A DNA stretch of 64,000 nucleotides from JAPPHA01 sp963664045 (lineage in GTDB: Bacteria; Pseudomonadota; Alphaproteobacteria; Rhodobacterales; Rhodobacteraceae). The translations under genes were made by a program, and so were the position numbers. The stretch lies in assembly GCA_963664045.2 (NCBI GenBank), contig CAXXGT010000013.1, positions 310,001 to 374,000 of the forward strand, written 5' to 3'. This document shows, piece by piece, positions 16,161 through 25,852 of the stretch. How positions within the stretch are numbered: the stretch's first letter is position 1; every line of letters begins with the position of its first letter. The notes below the pieces were generated by a model that did no database searches, was not told the origin of the DNA, and saw only the letters and a list, made by a program, of their open reading frames with translations.

Positions 16161-17402
16161 ATGCCCCAAGTCAAGTTTTCATTCGCTGGCCATTCGGGAG
16201 ACATGTTGTCTGCACGCCTGGATCTCCCTGCAACGGCACCGCGTGCCACGGCCTTGTTTGCGCACTGTTTTACCTGCTCGAAGGATATTCCGGCCGCACG
16301 TCGGATTTCCCAGGGACTGGCCGCACTCGGATTAGCCGTCCTTCGTTTCGACTTCACTGGCCTCGGTCGATCCGGCGGGGAGTTCGCCGCCACGGGTTTC
16401 TCGACGAATGTGCAGGACCTGGTCCTGGCCGCAAGAGCCCTGGAAGATCAGATTCGGGGGCCGAGCCTTCTGATCGGACACTCCCTCGGAGGCGCGGCGG
16501 TACTGAAAGCGGCAGGTGATTTACCGTCTGTCAAGGCAGTCGTAACGGTTGGAGCCCCGGCTGACCCCGAACACGTGCTGCATAACTTCGAAAGCTCGCT
16601 CGGGGAAATCGAAAAAGCCGGAGAGGCGGAAGTGTCCCTGGCCGGACGCAACTTTACAATCAGGAAGTCGTTCGTTGATGACGTGACGAGGACGAAATTG
16701 TCCGAGTCGATCGGAAAGCTCCGCCGCGCACTTCTCGTGTTGCACTCGCCTATCGATCAGACGGTCGGGATCGAGAATGCCGCGGCGATCTACGCAGCGG
16801 CACGCCATCCGAAGAGTTTTGTCACCCTGGACAGTGCAGACCATCTGCTTTCGCGCAAGGAAGATGGCGCATATGCCGCCGAGGTCATCGGAGCCTGGGC
16901 GGCCCGTTATCTCGATGTCGCCGCACAACCGGTTCCGGAAGGCGTTCCCGAAGGAATCGTCAGATCAGCCGAAGCCGAGCCCAACGGATTTCTCCAGGAC
17001 ATCATGGCTGGCCCCAGCCACCACGTCTGGGCAGATGAACCGGAGAGTTACGGTGGTACCGACCTCGGCATGACTCCCTACCAGTTCCTTTCATCGGGCC
17101 TGGCTGCATGTACATCGATGACCGTTCGAATGTATGCGCGGCGCAAGGGCTGGCCACTCGATCACATCCATGTCGACGTCTCGCACGAGAAGGTCCACGC
17201 AAGGGATTGTGAATCGTGTGACATTTCTTCCCAGGGGACACGAATCGATCGTTTCCAGAGGGTGATTCAACTGAACGGAGAGCTTTCGGAAGAGCAAAGG
17301 AGGCGGTTGCTCGAGATCGCCGACAAATGTCCTGTCCACCGCACTCTGGAGGGGACGATAGACATACAGACTGAGCTGGCTCCCGAAAGCCGGAATGGCT
17401 GA
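16161..17402 (+). CDS. fusion of alpha/beta hydrolase and OsmC-family peroxidase domains
   Basis: A 413-residue two-domain cytoplasmic protein. The N-terminal alpha/beta hydrolase (about 1-255) has the oxyanion loop FAHCFTCSKD, the nucleophile elbow GHSLGGAAVLK, the acid near VLHSPIDQTVG and the His in LDSADHLL. The C-terminal OsmC domain (about 270-405) has both redox cysteines, in SGLAACTSMTVRMYARRKG and in KCPVHRTLEG. OsmC proteins reduce organic hydroperoxides; the fused hydrolase may supply or release the substrate. I chose ATG 16161 (MPQVKFSFAG), since the 36 residues upstream in frame resemble nothing and the hydrolase fold begins here. Confidence 0.88.
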   Translation: MPQVKFSFAGHSGDMLSARLDLPATAPRATALFAHCFTCSKDIPAARRISQGLAALGLAVLRFDFTGLGRSGGEFAATGFSTNVQDLVLAARALEDQIRGPSLLIGHSLGGAAVLKAAGDLPSVKAVVTVGAPADPEHVLHNFESSLGEIEKAGEAEVSLAGRNFTIRKSFVDDVTRTKLSESIGKLRRALLVLHSPIDQTVGIENAAAIYAAARHPKSFVTLDSADHLLSRKEDGAYAAEVIGAWAARYLDVAAQPVPEGVPEGIVRSAEAEPNGFLQDIMAGPSHHVWADEPESYGGTDLGMTPYQFLSSGLAACTSMTVRMYARRKGWPLDHIHVDVSHEKVHARDCESCDISSQGTRIDRFQRVIQLNGELSEEQRRRLLEIADKCPVHRTLEGTIDIQTELAPESRNG

Positions 17403-17498
17403 ACGCCGAAAAACCCGGATGAAATCGGATTAAACCAACCGTGATTACCGAAGCCATTGTCCGCCAGGACGATCGATCCGATCAACCGATCAGGCAGG

Positions 17499-19043
17499 TT
17501 ACGTTTGCCCGGTCCGATCCTCCCCGGTCAGGGATGCCAGTTTCAGCCGCTGAATCTTTCCCGAAGGCCCCTTCGGCAGTTCGTCGAGCAGGAAGATGCG
17601 ATCGGGACTCTTGAATTCGCCCAATTTTTCCCTGCACATCTCCATGAGCTGGCCAGCGGAAACGGATGTTCCGCTTCGCAACTTCACGGCGGCTTCCACA
17701 CGTTCGCCGTACCTCTCGCACGATCGAGGGAAGGCGGCCGCTTCGACGACATCGGGATGAGCATGGAGAGTTTCGTCAATTTCGCGCGGCGCGATATTCT
17801 CTCCACCCTTGATTATGAGTTCCTTGAGCCTCCCCGTGACGAATACGTACCCTTCGTCGTCGAGGGTACCGAGATCGCCGGTACGAAGCCATCCGTCTTC
17901 AGTCCATGACTGCGCCGTCGCCAAAGGGTCCCTGAAGTAACCCCGCATGACATTGGGACCACGCACCGCGATTTCGCCTTCATGTCCAGAAGGCAACGGA
18001 ACGAGTTCGGGCGAGAGAATTGCAATGGAGTTGCCATAGGCAATTCCAGGTGAGCCCAATTTGCGTTTGCCGGGCGGCAGGGGGTTGGACAGGATTTGCG
18101 CCGCTGCTTCAGTCAGTCCCATCGTTTCGATGATCGGAATTCCGAAACGGGATTCGAATGCGCGTTGGACATCCGGGGAAAGTGCCGACGATGCAGATCT
18201 TCCAAAGCGTATTCTTTGACGTACCATTGAATCAGGCTCGGTTTCGCCATGTACAAGGTAGGAGATGATCGTCGGGACGGCGGAAAACCACGACACCGCG
18301 AACTCGGCGCACTGGTGCCAGAATCGCCCGGCGGAAAACCGTTCGCAGACAGTTACCGACCCTCCCGAAACAAGCGGACCCATGATGGTCACGCAAAGGC
18401 CGTTGATATGGTAGATCGGAAGTACGCAGTATGCCGTGTCTTCCGGCGTCAATTCGTGAGCCATGGCCGTTGTCCACCCGCCGGCAAGAAGGCTGGCGTG
18501 GGTGTGGAGCACGCCCTTCGGGCGACCGGTCGTCCCTGACGTGTACATCAAGAGTGCGTCGTCGCTTGCCGCGACGTCGTGCAGCTTCAATGCGCGCTCG
18601 CTCCATGAGTGATCGGCGCCATTGCCGACAGGCACTGCGGTGATGTCCAGCGCGGCCGAGGATCTCGCCGCATCGAGCAGGTCGAGCCGACCATGGTCCA
18701 GGAAGACGAACCTGGCGCCCGAATGATCGAGCGCATGGGCGACTGCCGCCGGACCGGCAGTTATGTTGATCATGGTGAGACGAAATCCGCCGTAGAGCAC
18801 TCCGAACAGGAGCGAGACTGCTGTTCGCCCGTTCGCCAGCATCACTGCGACGCTTTCACCCTGGCGAATTCCGAGGCCGGTCAATCGGCGGGCGATGTCG
18901 ACGGCGGTGTCACGCAATTCGATCCAGGTCATCGAACCGTGGCCTGGAAAGACATGGCTTACCTTGTCGGGATCAGTCCCTGCACGTTCATCGAGCCAGT
19001 CCCGAACGGTTCCATCGGGCGCTGACCGGGGATCCGGCGTCAC
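17499..19043 (-). CDS. sauT: AMP-forming acyl-CoA ligase, probable sulfoacetate--CoA ligase SauT
   Basis: An adenylate-forming enzyme of 514 residues. The P-loop is LLMYTSGTTGRPKG, then ETMGLTEAAAQ (A5), and the A8 hinge DGWLRTGDLGTLDDEGYVFVTGRLKELIIKGGENI (three contiguous motifs). The C-terminal lysine lies in LPKGPSGKIQRL. On its own it could act on many acids; the assignment to SauT rests on the partner gene, an acylating dehydrogenase of SauS type whose stop overlaps this start (GTGA at 19040-19043). In Cupriavidus, SauT activates sulfoacetate and SauS reduces sulfoacetyl-CoA to sulfoacetaldehyde. The start GTG 19043 follows from this overlap; a TTG at 19061 is the alternative. Confidence 0.75.
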   Translation of the reverse strand: MTPDPRSAPDGTVRDWLDERAGTDPDKVSHVFPGHGSMTWIELRDTAVDIARRLTGLGIRQGESVAVMLANGRTAVSLLFGVLYGGFRLTMINITAGPAAVAHALDHSGARFVFLDHGRLDLLDAARSSAALDITAVPVGNGADHSWSERALKLHDVAASDDALLMYTSGTTGRPKGVLHTHASLLAGGWTTAMAHELTPEDTAYCVLPIYHINGLCVTIMGPLVSGGSVTVCERFSAGRFWHQCAEFAVSWFSAVPTIISYLVHGETEPDSMVRQRIRFGRSASSALSPDVQRAFESRFGIPIIETMGLTEAAAQILSNPLPPGKRKLGSPGIAYGNSIAILSPELVPLPSGHEGEIAVRGPNVMRGYFRDPLATAQSWTEDGWLRTGDLGTLDDEGYVFVTGRLKELIIKGGENIAPREIDETLHAHPDVVEAAAFPRSCERYGERVEAAVKLRSGTSVSAGQLMEMCREKLGEFKSPDRIFLLDELPKGPSGKIQRLKLASLTGEDRTGQT

Positions 19044-20449
19044 TTTCCGAACTCGGCCCAATACGCGCCAAACACATCTTCAAGTGCCGTTTCGCGAACT
19101 TCGACGGGTCGAACGATTCGCGTCCTTTGCATGAAATGGCGCCAGTTGAGGTTGTCGTCTATGGAATTCCGGCCCCACGATCCGCACCCCATCGACAGGG
19201 AAAAGGGCAATCCGTTTTCGAACGATCCTCCGGTAGCGAAGCAGTGCGCCTGATTGACGATGACACGGCACGTCGGCAGTTCCTTCGCAAGAACGTATGC
19301 CCTGTCATCGCGCCCGGAGTGCAGGCTCACGGAATGTCCTGCGCCCTGAAAATCGAGAATCCTGCCCGTCAATTCGAGCGCGTGCGAAAAGTCCCGGCAT
19401 CGGTACAGTGCAGCAACGCGGCTGAGCTTTTCTCCCGAGAGCCGAAAACCAGGTCCGATTCCCTCGGTTTCAATGACCACGAACCTTGTCGATGCAGGAA
19501 ACCTGTCTTCAAGACCGAGTTCGCGGATGACGATATCGGCGTCGCGGGCCATGACTCCTGGATTCAGCGATCCGTCTGGCCAGATCCGATCAACAATTTC
19601 CTGCTCTTGCGTTCGTGGCACGATGGCGCCGCCCTCGTACCTGAGGGATACGCAGAAGTCGTCGTACACGTCGTCTACAACGAGCAGGGAATTCTCCGAC
19701 GAGCACGAGGTTGCGTTGTCGAAACACTTTGATTGGGCAATCCTGGCAGCTGCTGCAGCCAGATCGGCAGACTCGTCAACGATTGCAGGGACATTGCCGA
19801 CGCCGACGCCGATCGCTGGCGTGCCGCTTGAATAGGCACGGCGAACATTGTCCTGGCTTCCCGTCACGATCGCAAGATCTGCAGTCTCCAGCAGTCTCTG
19901 CGTCTTGGCCTTGCTCCCGGGAGCGGGGATCATCTGAACGAGGTCCCTGTTTTCGCCGATCCTGTCGAATTCCGCATGGACGAACTCAATGAGCGCCATG
20001 CAGCACGCGCTGCCTTTTGGAGAGGGCGAAATGACGATCGCATTTCCGCATTTCACCGAATTGATGATGTTGTTTGCGGGGGTTGCGGCAGGGTTGGTCG
20101 ACGGAACGACGCTTCCGATCAAGCCAATGGGTCGAGCTATCTCCGTTATGCGACAATCCGGATCTTCCTTGACGACGCCGAAAGTCTGAACTCCGGCGAT
20201 GTCGCGCATGAGGCCGAGGGTCTTGCGGTGATTTTTGGTTATCTTGTCGGTGACATTTCCAAGCCCGGTCGTCTTGACTGCCAATTCGGCAAGCATGCGG
20301 TTTCGGGACGGCTCCATGATTGCCCAACCAGCGGCCGTCGCCGCATAGTCGTAACGTTCCTGGTTCCCGCGGGATTCAAACTCGCGTTGCGCTTCACGCC
20401 CGCGCGCGACGATTTCATCGACGACCTGTGTTCTGTCTATAAGACTCAT
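19040..20449 (-). CDS. sauS: acylating aldehyde dehydrogenase, probable sulfoacetaldehyde dehydrogenase SauS
   Basis: A 469-residue CoA-acylating aldehyde dehydrogenase (AdhE/EutE-like branch). The catalytic cysteine is Cys249 in NATSCSSENS, the position of the CASEQ cysteine of relatives. The nucleotide-binding region includes IARPIGLIGSVVPSTNPAAT and ISPSPKG, and a C-terminal GCGSWGRNSIDDNLNWRHF matches sulfoacetaldehyde dehydrogenases as I remember them. It would convert sulfoacetyl-CoA to sulfoacetaldehyde, which Xsc can then split to acetyl phosphate and sulfite; xsc is not in this window. The start ATG 20449 (MSLIDRTQVVDEIVARG) fits the family better than the upstream one at 20557. Succinate- or malonate-semialdehyde-type acylating activity is an alternative. 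Confidence 0.78.
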   Translation of the reverse strand: MSLIDRTQVVDEIVARGREAQREFESRGNQERYDYAATAAGWAIMEPSRNRMLAELAVKTTGLGNVTDKITKNHRKTLGLMRDIAGVQTFGVVKEDPDCRITEIARPIGLIGSVVPSTNPAATPANNIINSVKCGNAIVISPSPKGSACCMALIEFVHAEFDRIGENRDLVQMIPAPGSKAKTQRLLETADLAIVTGSQDNVRRAYSSGTPAIGVGVGNVPAIVDESADLAAAAARIAQSKCFDNATSCSSENSLLVVDDVYDDFCVSLRYEGGAIVPRTQEQEIVDRIWPDGSLNPGVMARDADIVIRELGLEDRFPASTRFVVIETEGIGPGFRLSGEKLSRVAALYRCRDFSHALELTGRILDFQGAGHSVSLHSGRDDRAYVLAKELPTCRVIVNQAHCFATGGSFENGLPFSLSMGCGSWGRNSIDDNLNWRHFMQRTRIVRPVEVRETALEDVFGAYWAEFGK

Positions 20450-20576
20450 GAGTCTGTCATCACCGTTGCGAATGAGCGGGCGAACTTGCCTATTCGCAGT
20501 TTTTGAATTCAAAGGCCAACAGGAAGCTCCGAGAGTGAAATTACCTGAATTTCTCACATTTCGATGACATCGTCAC

Positions 20577-20895
20577 CTAATCATGACATGAATTCGGTGG
20601 CTCACCCGCCTTTTGCTTGCCTTGAACCCGGCCGTTTTCGAACATCGTCGGAACTGTGGCAGTGAGCTTGTCGAAGATTTCCCGCGAATTTCCCTTGGTA
20701 CCAGGATGCCCAGGACGTTGATCGATGCATTGTCGATTTCGAAGCCCTGCTCCTTGAATGCCGGCACATCGAATAGAAAATGACTGGCGACAGGCAAGGC
20801 GTTGGCCCGAGAACGAGTCCTTCGAAGTTTCCGGCAAGCTGGAACAGGAAGGAAACCGGTTCGAACGCGTTTCCGAAGTCAAATACAAACTCCAA
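20577..20895 (-). pseudogene. decayed TctC-type receptor gene (tripartite tricarboxylate transporter)
   Basis: Three short stretches in three different minus-strand frames line up, in order, with a TctC substrate-binding protein. NAFEPVSFLFQLAGNFEGLV (about 20800-20870) matches the D-F-x-P-V-S-L region. DVPAFKEQGFEI (about 20735-20770) matches the hallmark FPDVPTFxEQGY. IFDKLTATVPTM (about 20640-20680) matches the following helix. The middle of about 130 residues is missing and at least two frameshifts separate the pieces. It sits directly upstream of sauS on the same strand, so it may once have supplied sulfoacetate uptake. Confidence 0.6.
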
Positions 20896-21533
20896 GTGTG
20901 ACTTGCCTGGCCGTTATTCATCACGGGTTGACCGGCGGTGACTGGTCAAAAGAGATCAAGATTTGATTTTGAGTTGGCATAAGTCTTTGTCGCCACGCAC
21001 CTCGCCGGCCCGAACACATTTTTTTTGTCAAACTACCGGATACCACCTGAAAATTGTCCGTCTTGGCCTATGGGCGTGGGGCGAAAGAGCGAGGCCTGAA
21101 GCGTTTCGGTCCGTGTTCTGCGTGGCATTGACGAATTGAGGCGCGAAAAATATCCTTCAACATGCCGACCAAGGCGAAGACATCCTGGGTGCGGCCCGCA
21201 TGTTTCTTGATAAGTGCGTGTATATGGAAACGGGCCTTGGCATGACAGCGGCCTGGCGATGTATTTCAACGATTTCCCAGGTGCGCAAATCCGAATTTTC
21301 ATTTGCATGCAGTCCAGTCCGCCCTTCGAGAATCGCTCCTCGTGAAATCCCAAACCCGCGTCGGCCAGTGGATCAATGTCGGCGTTCGTTCCGGTGTTCT
21401 TCACTCAATTGTCGGTACTCTCCCGGCCGGTTCGTCGAAATCCAGATGCAATATCTTGTATTTCCAGTCGAATTGCCTTAACAATAAACAAAAACAAGAA
21501 CCTAGGTAAATTCGGGAACTGGAGCAGGAAACG
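20896..21533. other. gene-poor spacer between the TctC remnant and parE
   Basis: No intact gene is supported in these 638 bases. A minus-strand frame around 21180-21400 reads plausibly for a short way (RGFGISRGAILEGRTGLHAN) and is then broken, suggesting a further decayed gene I cannot name. The parE promoter and RBS (AGGA before GTG 21534) occupy the right end, where the sequence turns A-rich. Confidence 0.45.
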
Positions 21534-23528
21534 GTGCAGGTAACGACCTCAGAGGACTCGGTACATTCGAGCCATCACTACGACGCTAATTCAATTGAGG
21601 TTCTGGAGGGGCTTGAGGCCGTTCGCAAGCGGCCCGCGATGTACATCGGTGGAAAAGACGAACGGGCAATGCATCACCTCGTTGCGGAGGTTCTGGACAA
21701 CGCGATGGACGAGGCCATCAGTGGCCACGCCAGCAGGGTCGAAATCGAATTGGACCGCGACGATACCGGACGGACATTTGTTACGGTTCAGGACAATGGA
21801 CGAGGGATTCCCGTCGATCCACATCCCAAGTTCCCGGATAAGTCTGCCCTGGAAGTCATTCTGTGCACGTTACACGCTGGCGGGAAATTTTCTGGTGAGG
21901 CGTATCAGGTCTCCGGAGGATTGCACGGCGTCGGGGTTTCGGTCGTCAATGCCCTCTCGTCACATGTTCGTGTGGAAGTGGCCAGGGCAAGAAAAATATA
22001 CTGCCAGGAGTTTTCGCGCGGCGTTCCGGTAACGGACCTGCGGGAACTGGGCCAGACGCATAATCGCCGGGGCACGACCGTGACCTTTCATCCGGATCCG
22101 GAGATCTTCGGGGACTCGCGATTCCGTCCCCGCCAGGTTTTCGAAATGGCCAGATCTAAGGCATTTCTGTTTTCCGGTCTTGACGTCCGATGGAAATGCG
22201 ATTCCGCGCTCATCGACGGGACAAGCGATGTTCCCACGACCGCCCAGTTTCTCTTTCCCGGTGGCATCAAGGACTACCTCGGCGAACAACTTGCCGGGCT
22301 CGATACAAATGCTCCGGTACCGTTTGCAGGACAGGTCAAGTTCCACGAAAAATTTGGCAACGGCACCGGCGGCTCGGTTGAATGGGCCATCAACTGGACA
22401 CATGACCGGAAAGCATTCCTCCATTCGTTTTGCAATACGGTACCGACGGCGGGGGGAGGAACTCACGAGCACGGCTTCTGGTCCGCCATTCTCAAGGGAA
22501 CGAAGGCCTACGGGAAGAGAACTGGCAATCGAAAGGCGTCCCTGATCAATCGTGAGGACATTGTTGGAAGCGGGTGCGCGATATTGTCCTGCTTTGTACG
22601 GGAACCCGAGTTCTCGGGGCAGACGAAGGACCGGCTCGTCTCCGCAGATGTCGCGCGTCTGGTGGAAAAATCGATTTCCGACCATTTCGACAATTGGCTG
22701 GCGTCCGATACGCAGACGGCAAATTCCGTACTGGATTTGCTTACGGAGCGCGCAGAGGATCGTCTGCGCCGGAAAGCCGAAAAGGAAACGTCGCGTAAGT
22801 CACCGACCAGAAGGCTCCGCCTTCCCGGAAAACTCGTCGACTGCAGCCAGGAAAACAAGGCCGGGACCGAGTTGTTCATCGTGGAAGGGGACAGTGCCGG
22901 TGGTTCCGCCAAGATGGCAAGGGACAGGTCGACCCAGGCCCTGCTCCCGCTACGGGGAAAGATCCTCAATGTTGTCGGTGCGTCCAAAGGCAAGATGGCT
23001 GCAAACAGCGAGATCAATGACCTGTGCCAGGCACTGGGCACCAAGACCGGTTCCCGATTCTCCATTGATGACCTGAGATACGAAAAAGTCATCATCATGA
23101 CTGACGCGGATGTCGATGGTGCTCATATCGCGTCGCTCCTGATGACATTTTTCTTTACTCAAATGAGACCCCTGGTTGACAATGGGCATCTCTACCTGGC
23201 TTGTCCGCCGTTGTATCGCCTGACCCAAGGGTCCGTTCGGGCATACGCGCGAGACGATGCAGAACGGGCGCACCTCCTTGAAACCGGGCTTGGTGGAAGG
23301 GGAAAGATCGAGACGTCACGGTTCAAGGGTCTTGGAGAGATGGATGCCAAGGACCTGAAAGCCACCACAATGGACACGGGGTCCCGCCAGTTGATTCGCG
23401 TCAAGATAGTCGATGAAGAACCCGGCAAGACGGACAACCTTGTTCAGGATCTCATGGGTCGAAAACCCGAGTCGCGATTTGCTTTCATCCAGATGAATGC
23501 GCGATCGGTCGACGCGCTCGACATTTGA
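21534..23528 (+). CDS. parE: DNA topoisomerase IV subunit B
   Basis: The ATPase subunit of topoisomerase IV, which separates daughter chromosomes. The GHKL ATPase motifs are LDNAMDEA, DNGRGIPVD and SGGLHGVGVSVVNAL; the K-loop QTKDRL follows. The TOPRIM domain has EGDSAGGSAKMARDR and DADVDGAHI, and the C-terminal GRFKGLGEMDAKDL-type motif is present as SRFKGLGEMDAKDLK. The 664 residues match the ParE length and lack the GyrB insertion of many proteobacteria. The start is GTG 21534 with AGGA upstream. It is convergent with uup, which ends 48 bases away. Confidence 0.95.
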   Translation: MQVTTSEDSVHSSHHYDANSIEVLEGLEAVRKRPAMYIGGKDERAMHHLVAEVLDNAMDEAISGHASRVEIELDRDDTGRTFVTVQDNGRGIPVDPHPKFPDKSALEVILCTLHAGGKFSGEAYQVSGGLHGVGVSVVNALSSHVRVEVARARKIYCQEFSRGVPVTDLRELGQTHNRRGTTVTFHPDPEIFGDSRFRPRQVFEMARSKAFLFSGLDVRWKCDSALIDGTSDVPTTAQFLFPGGIKDYLGEQLAGLDTNAPVPFAGQVKFHEKFGNGTGGSVEWAINWTHDRKAFLHSFCNTVPTAGGGTHEHGFWSAILKGTKAYGKRTGNRKASLINREDIVGSGCAILSCFVREPEFSGQTKDRLVSADVARLVEKSISDHFDNWLASDTQTANSVLDLLTERAEDRLRRKAEKETSRKSPTRRLRLPGKLVDCSQENKAGTELFIVEGDSAGGSAKMARDRSTQALLPLRGKILNVVGASKGKMAANSEINDLCQALGTKTGSRFSIDDLRYEKVIIMTDADVDGAHIASLLMTFFFTQMRPLVDNGHLYLACPPLYRLTQGSVRAYARDDAERAHLLETGLGGRGKIETSRFKGLGEMDAKDLKATTMDTGSRQLIRVKIVDEEPGKTDNLVQDLMGRKPESRFAFIQMNARSVDALDI

Positions 23529-23576
23529 TTTCAAGCCGCCCCGAGAGCCGCCAATCCCTGCACGACCTGACGCCTG

Positions 23577-25406
23577 TCAAAGGTGGTTTGACGACTCCAT
23601 CTTTTCCGCGAGTTCAAGCCATTCCGCCTCTGCGACCTCAAGCTTGCGTCTGCAATCCGCGAGTTCGCCGCTCGCCTTATGAAACGCTGGCGGGTCCTTG
23701 AGGAACAGGTCCGGATCCGAAAGGGCCGATTCAAAATCCCTGATCTTGCCGGTCATCGCTTCAATTTCCGGCAATAATCCGGCGAACCTGTGTTTTTCGG
23801 TAAAGCTCAAGCCAATTTCCTTGCTCCCTGGTAATTCCCGGCGCGAACCGCTCCTTTTGGAATTCCGGATTTGTTGAGATTGGTCTCTGGCGGAAGAAGC
23901 GAAACTCGTTTTGCACGTTCGGGGCCAGCCACCGGCGTGAATCTGGATCCGTCCCCTGCCCTCCAGAAACAGAGACATCGTCGCAACCCGATCGACAAAA
24001 TCCCTGTCATGACTGGCAAAAAGTACTGTGCCACAATATGTTGAGATGAGTTCCTGAAGCAGGTCGAGCGTCTCGACGTCAAGATCATTGGTCGGCTCAT
24101 CGAGGATCAGCAGATTGCTGGGACGAGCCATGACACAGGCGAGCTGCAATCGCGCCCGTTCGCCCCCTGACAGTGATGCCACTGGTGCCCTCGCCTGTCG
24201 TTCGTCAAACAGGAACTCCTTCAGGTATCCTGCGACATGGCGAAGTCTCCCCCGTACAAACACGTGGTCGGTTGGCTTTCCTCCAGTGGCATCCTGGTCG
24301 CCGGTGAGCACTTCCTGGACCGTCAGGCCGGAGTTCACCTCGCCGTCGCTTTGACCGAACCGGGCGACACTGAGCCGTGACCCGAATCTGATCATCCCCG
24401 AATCCGGTGGCAAACGGCCAGACAGCAGACCAAGCAAGGTCGTCTTTCCGATTCCATTGACTCCGAGCACGGCAACACGATCACCGCGTTTGATCCTGAG
24501 GTTCAACCGTTCGATTATTTTCGTATCGCCGAACGCCTTGGACATTCCGTCGGATTCCACGACCAACTGCCCGGATCTCGGAGACGGTGCCCATTCCGCC
24601 TTCGGCCCTGTTTTGTTTCGGGAACGTGCTTTCGTTTCGGAACGGATTTCCTTGAGTTCGCGCAAACGGCGCAAGTTTCGCCTCCGTCGGGCCGAAATCC
24701 CGACTGCAAGCCACCTTTCCTCCCGCTTGAGAAGGCGTTGGCGTTCGCGCCCTTCGCGAATTTCCTTCGCCTGGATTTCATCGCGCCAGTCCTCGAAATG
24801 ATCGAAACCCTTGTTCAGCCGGTCGAGTCGACCGTTGTGAAGCCAGAGCGTCGTACGCGTCACTGACCGCAGGAAGGTTCGATCGTGCGAAACGACAACA
24901 AAGGCCGTCTCGGTTTTCGACAGACAATTTTCAAGCCAGAGGATTCCGTCGATATCCAGGTGATTTGTTGGTTCGTCAAGAAGCATCAAGTCCGGTTGCA
25001 ACGCGATCAGTCTCGCGATCCCGGCGCGACGCCGTTCACCTCCTGATGCCCCATTGACGAGTATATTTGGCGCGACCTTCAGACCGTCCATTGCTGCCCG
25101 CGCCCGAAACCTTTCCTCTTCAGGGATTCCGGAGGTTACGAAATCCTGGAGTGTATCAAATCGACGCAGGTCCGGGTTTTGTTCAAGAACCCCAATTCGG
25201 GTTCCCGAAGCCTGGAACCTCTCGCCCGAGTCCGCGTCAACCATGCCTGCAATCAAGCCGATCAGGGTCGATTTTCCCGATCCATTTCTGCCGACAAGAC
25301 AAATCCGGTCCCGACGCCGGATGATTGCATCGAGGTCGTTGAAGAGCGGGTCTCCACCGAACGTAACCATGACACGGTCTAGGACCAGAAGGGGCGGCTG
25401 AACCAT
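23577..25406 (-). CDS. uup: ABC-F family ATPase, Uup-like
   Basis: A soluble protein with two ABC domains and no membrane segments. Domain 1 (about 1-230) has Walker A GRNGSGKST, signature GASGGERRR and Walker B LMLLDEPTNHLD. Domain 2 (about 290-500) has Walker A GVNGIGKTT, signature SLSGGERARLQL and LLILDEPTNDLD. A basic linker (about 235-285) joins them, and a C-terminal coiled-coil domain (about 545-609) is the Uup hallmark. ABC-F proteins act on ribosomes; Uup is also linked to DNA branch-intermediate stability. All 609 residues are in one frame. Confidence 0.93.
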   Translation of the reverse strand: MVQPPLLVLDRVMVTFGGDPLFNDLDAIIRRRDRICLVGRNGSGKSTLIGLIAGMVDADSGERFQASGTRIGVLEQNPDLRRFDTLQDFVTSGIPEEERFRARAAMDGLKVAPNILVNGASGGERRRAGIARLIALQPDLMLLDEPTNHLDIDGILWLENCLSKTETAFVVVSHDRTFLRSVTRTTLWLHNGRLDRLNKGFDHFEDWRDEIQAKEIREGRERQRLLKREERWLAVGISARRRRNLRRLRELKEIRSETKARSRNKTGPKAEWAPSPRSGQLVVESDGMSKAFGDTKIIERLNLRIKRGDRVAVLGVNGIGKTTLLGLLSGRLPPDSGMIRFGSRLSVARFGQSDGEVNSGLTVQEVLTGDQDATGGKPTDHVFVRGRLRHVAGYLKEFLFDERQARAPVASLSGGERARLQLACVMARPSNLLILDEPTNDLDVETLDLLQELISTYCGTVLFASHDRDFVDRVATMSLFLEGRGRIQIHAGGWPRTCKTSFASSARDQSQQIRNSKRSGSRRELPGSKEIGLSFTEKHRFAGLLPEIEAMTGKIRDFESALSDPDLFLKDPPAFHKASGELADCRRKLEVAEAEWLELAEKMESSNHL

Positions 25407-25852
25407 GATCGGGTGTTAGCCTGAATCGAAATTGCGCCAGCCTGATAGTCCCGGTCAGGAGGCGCGAGCAAGGAATTTCTTTGGACGGGGCCGCCGTGGG
25501 GATCCAATGGAACGGTATATGTTCGGCTGGCCGTGATAGTCAGCTCGGGTATGTCTGTCTTTCGGCGCCGTAGACGCCCTCCCGGAACCGGCATCCCTTG
25601 AAGCCAGAAGCACATTTGCCGGCAATCGGAGTCAAAAAGATCGAATTGTGGAATTACAGTACAATATCATGGGGTTGTGACCACTGGCGGGACCTGCGCC
25701 ACAAGCGGCGACCCGCGCGCGATATGAGGATTTCCTCATTCAAGCTCATCTGATTTTCGCGCTGGAGCCCCCGGCGTTCGGGCCGGGGAGGAAAGCGCGC
25801 CCGTGTTTATGTCAGAAAGTGGAGCCTCCATAGACCCTCCATATGAGGGGAT
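25407..25852. other. spacer holding the left side of a TnpB element
   Basis: No gene is supported. The stretch begins at the uup start, and its right part carries an imperfect hairpin at 25758-25799 that probably belongs to the mobile element that follows. Confidence 0.4.
25758..25799. repeat. nested hairpin upstream of the TnpB remnant
   Basis: An outer stem CGCGCT/AGCGCG (25758-25763 with 25794-25799) encloses an inner stem CCCCGGC/GCCGGGG (25769-25775 with 25782-25788). IS200/IS605-group elements end in subterminal hairpins of this kind. It may be the left end of the element, or the right end of an older neighbouring copy. Confidence 0.45.
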
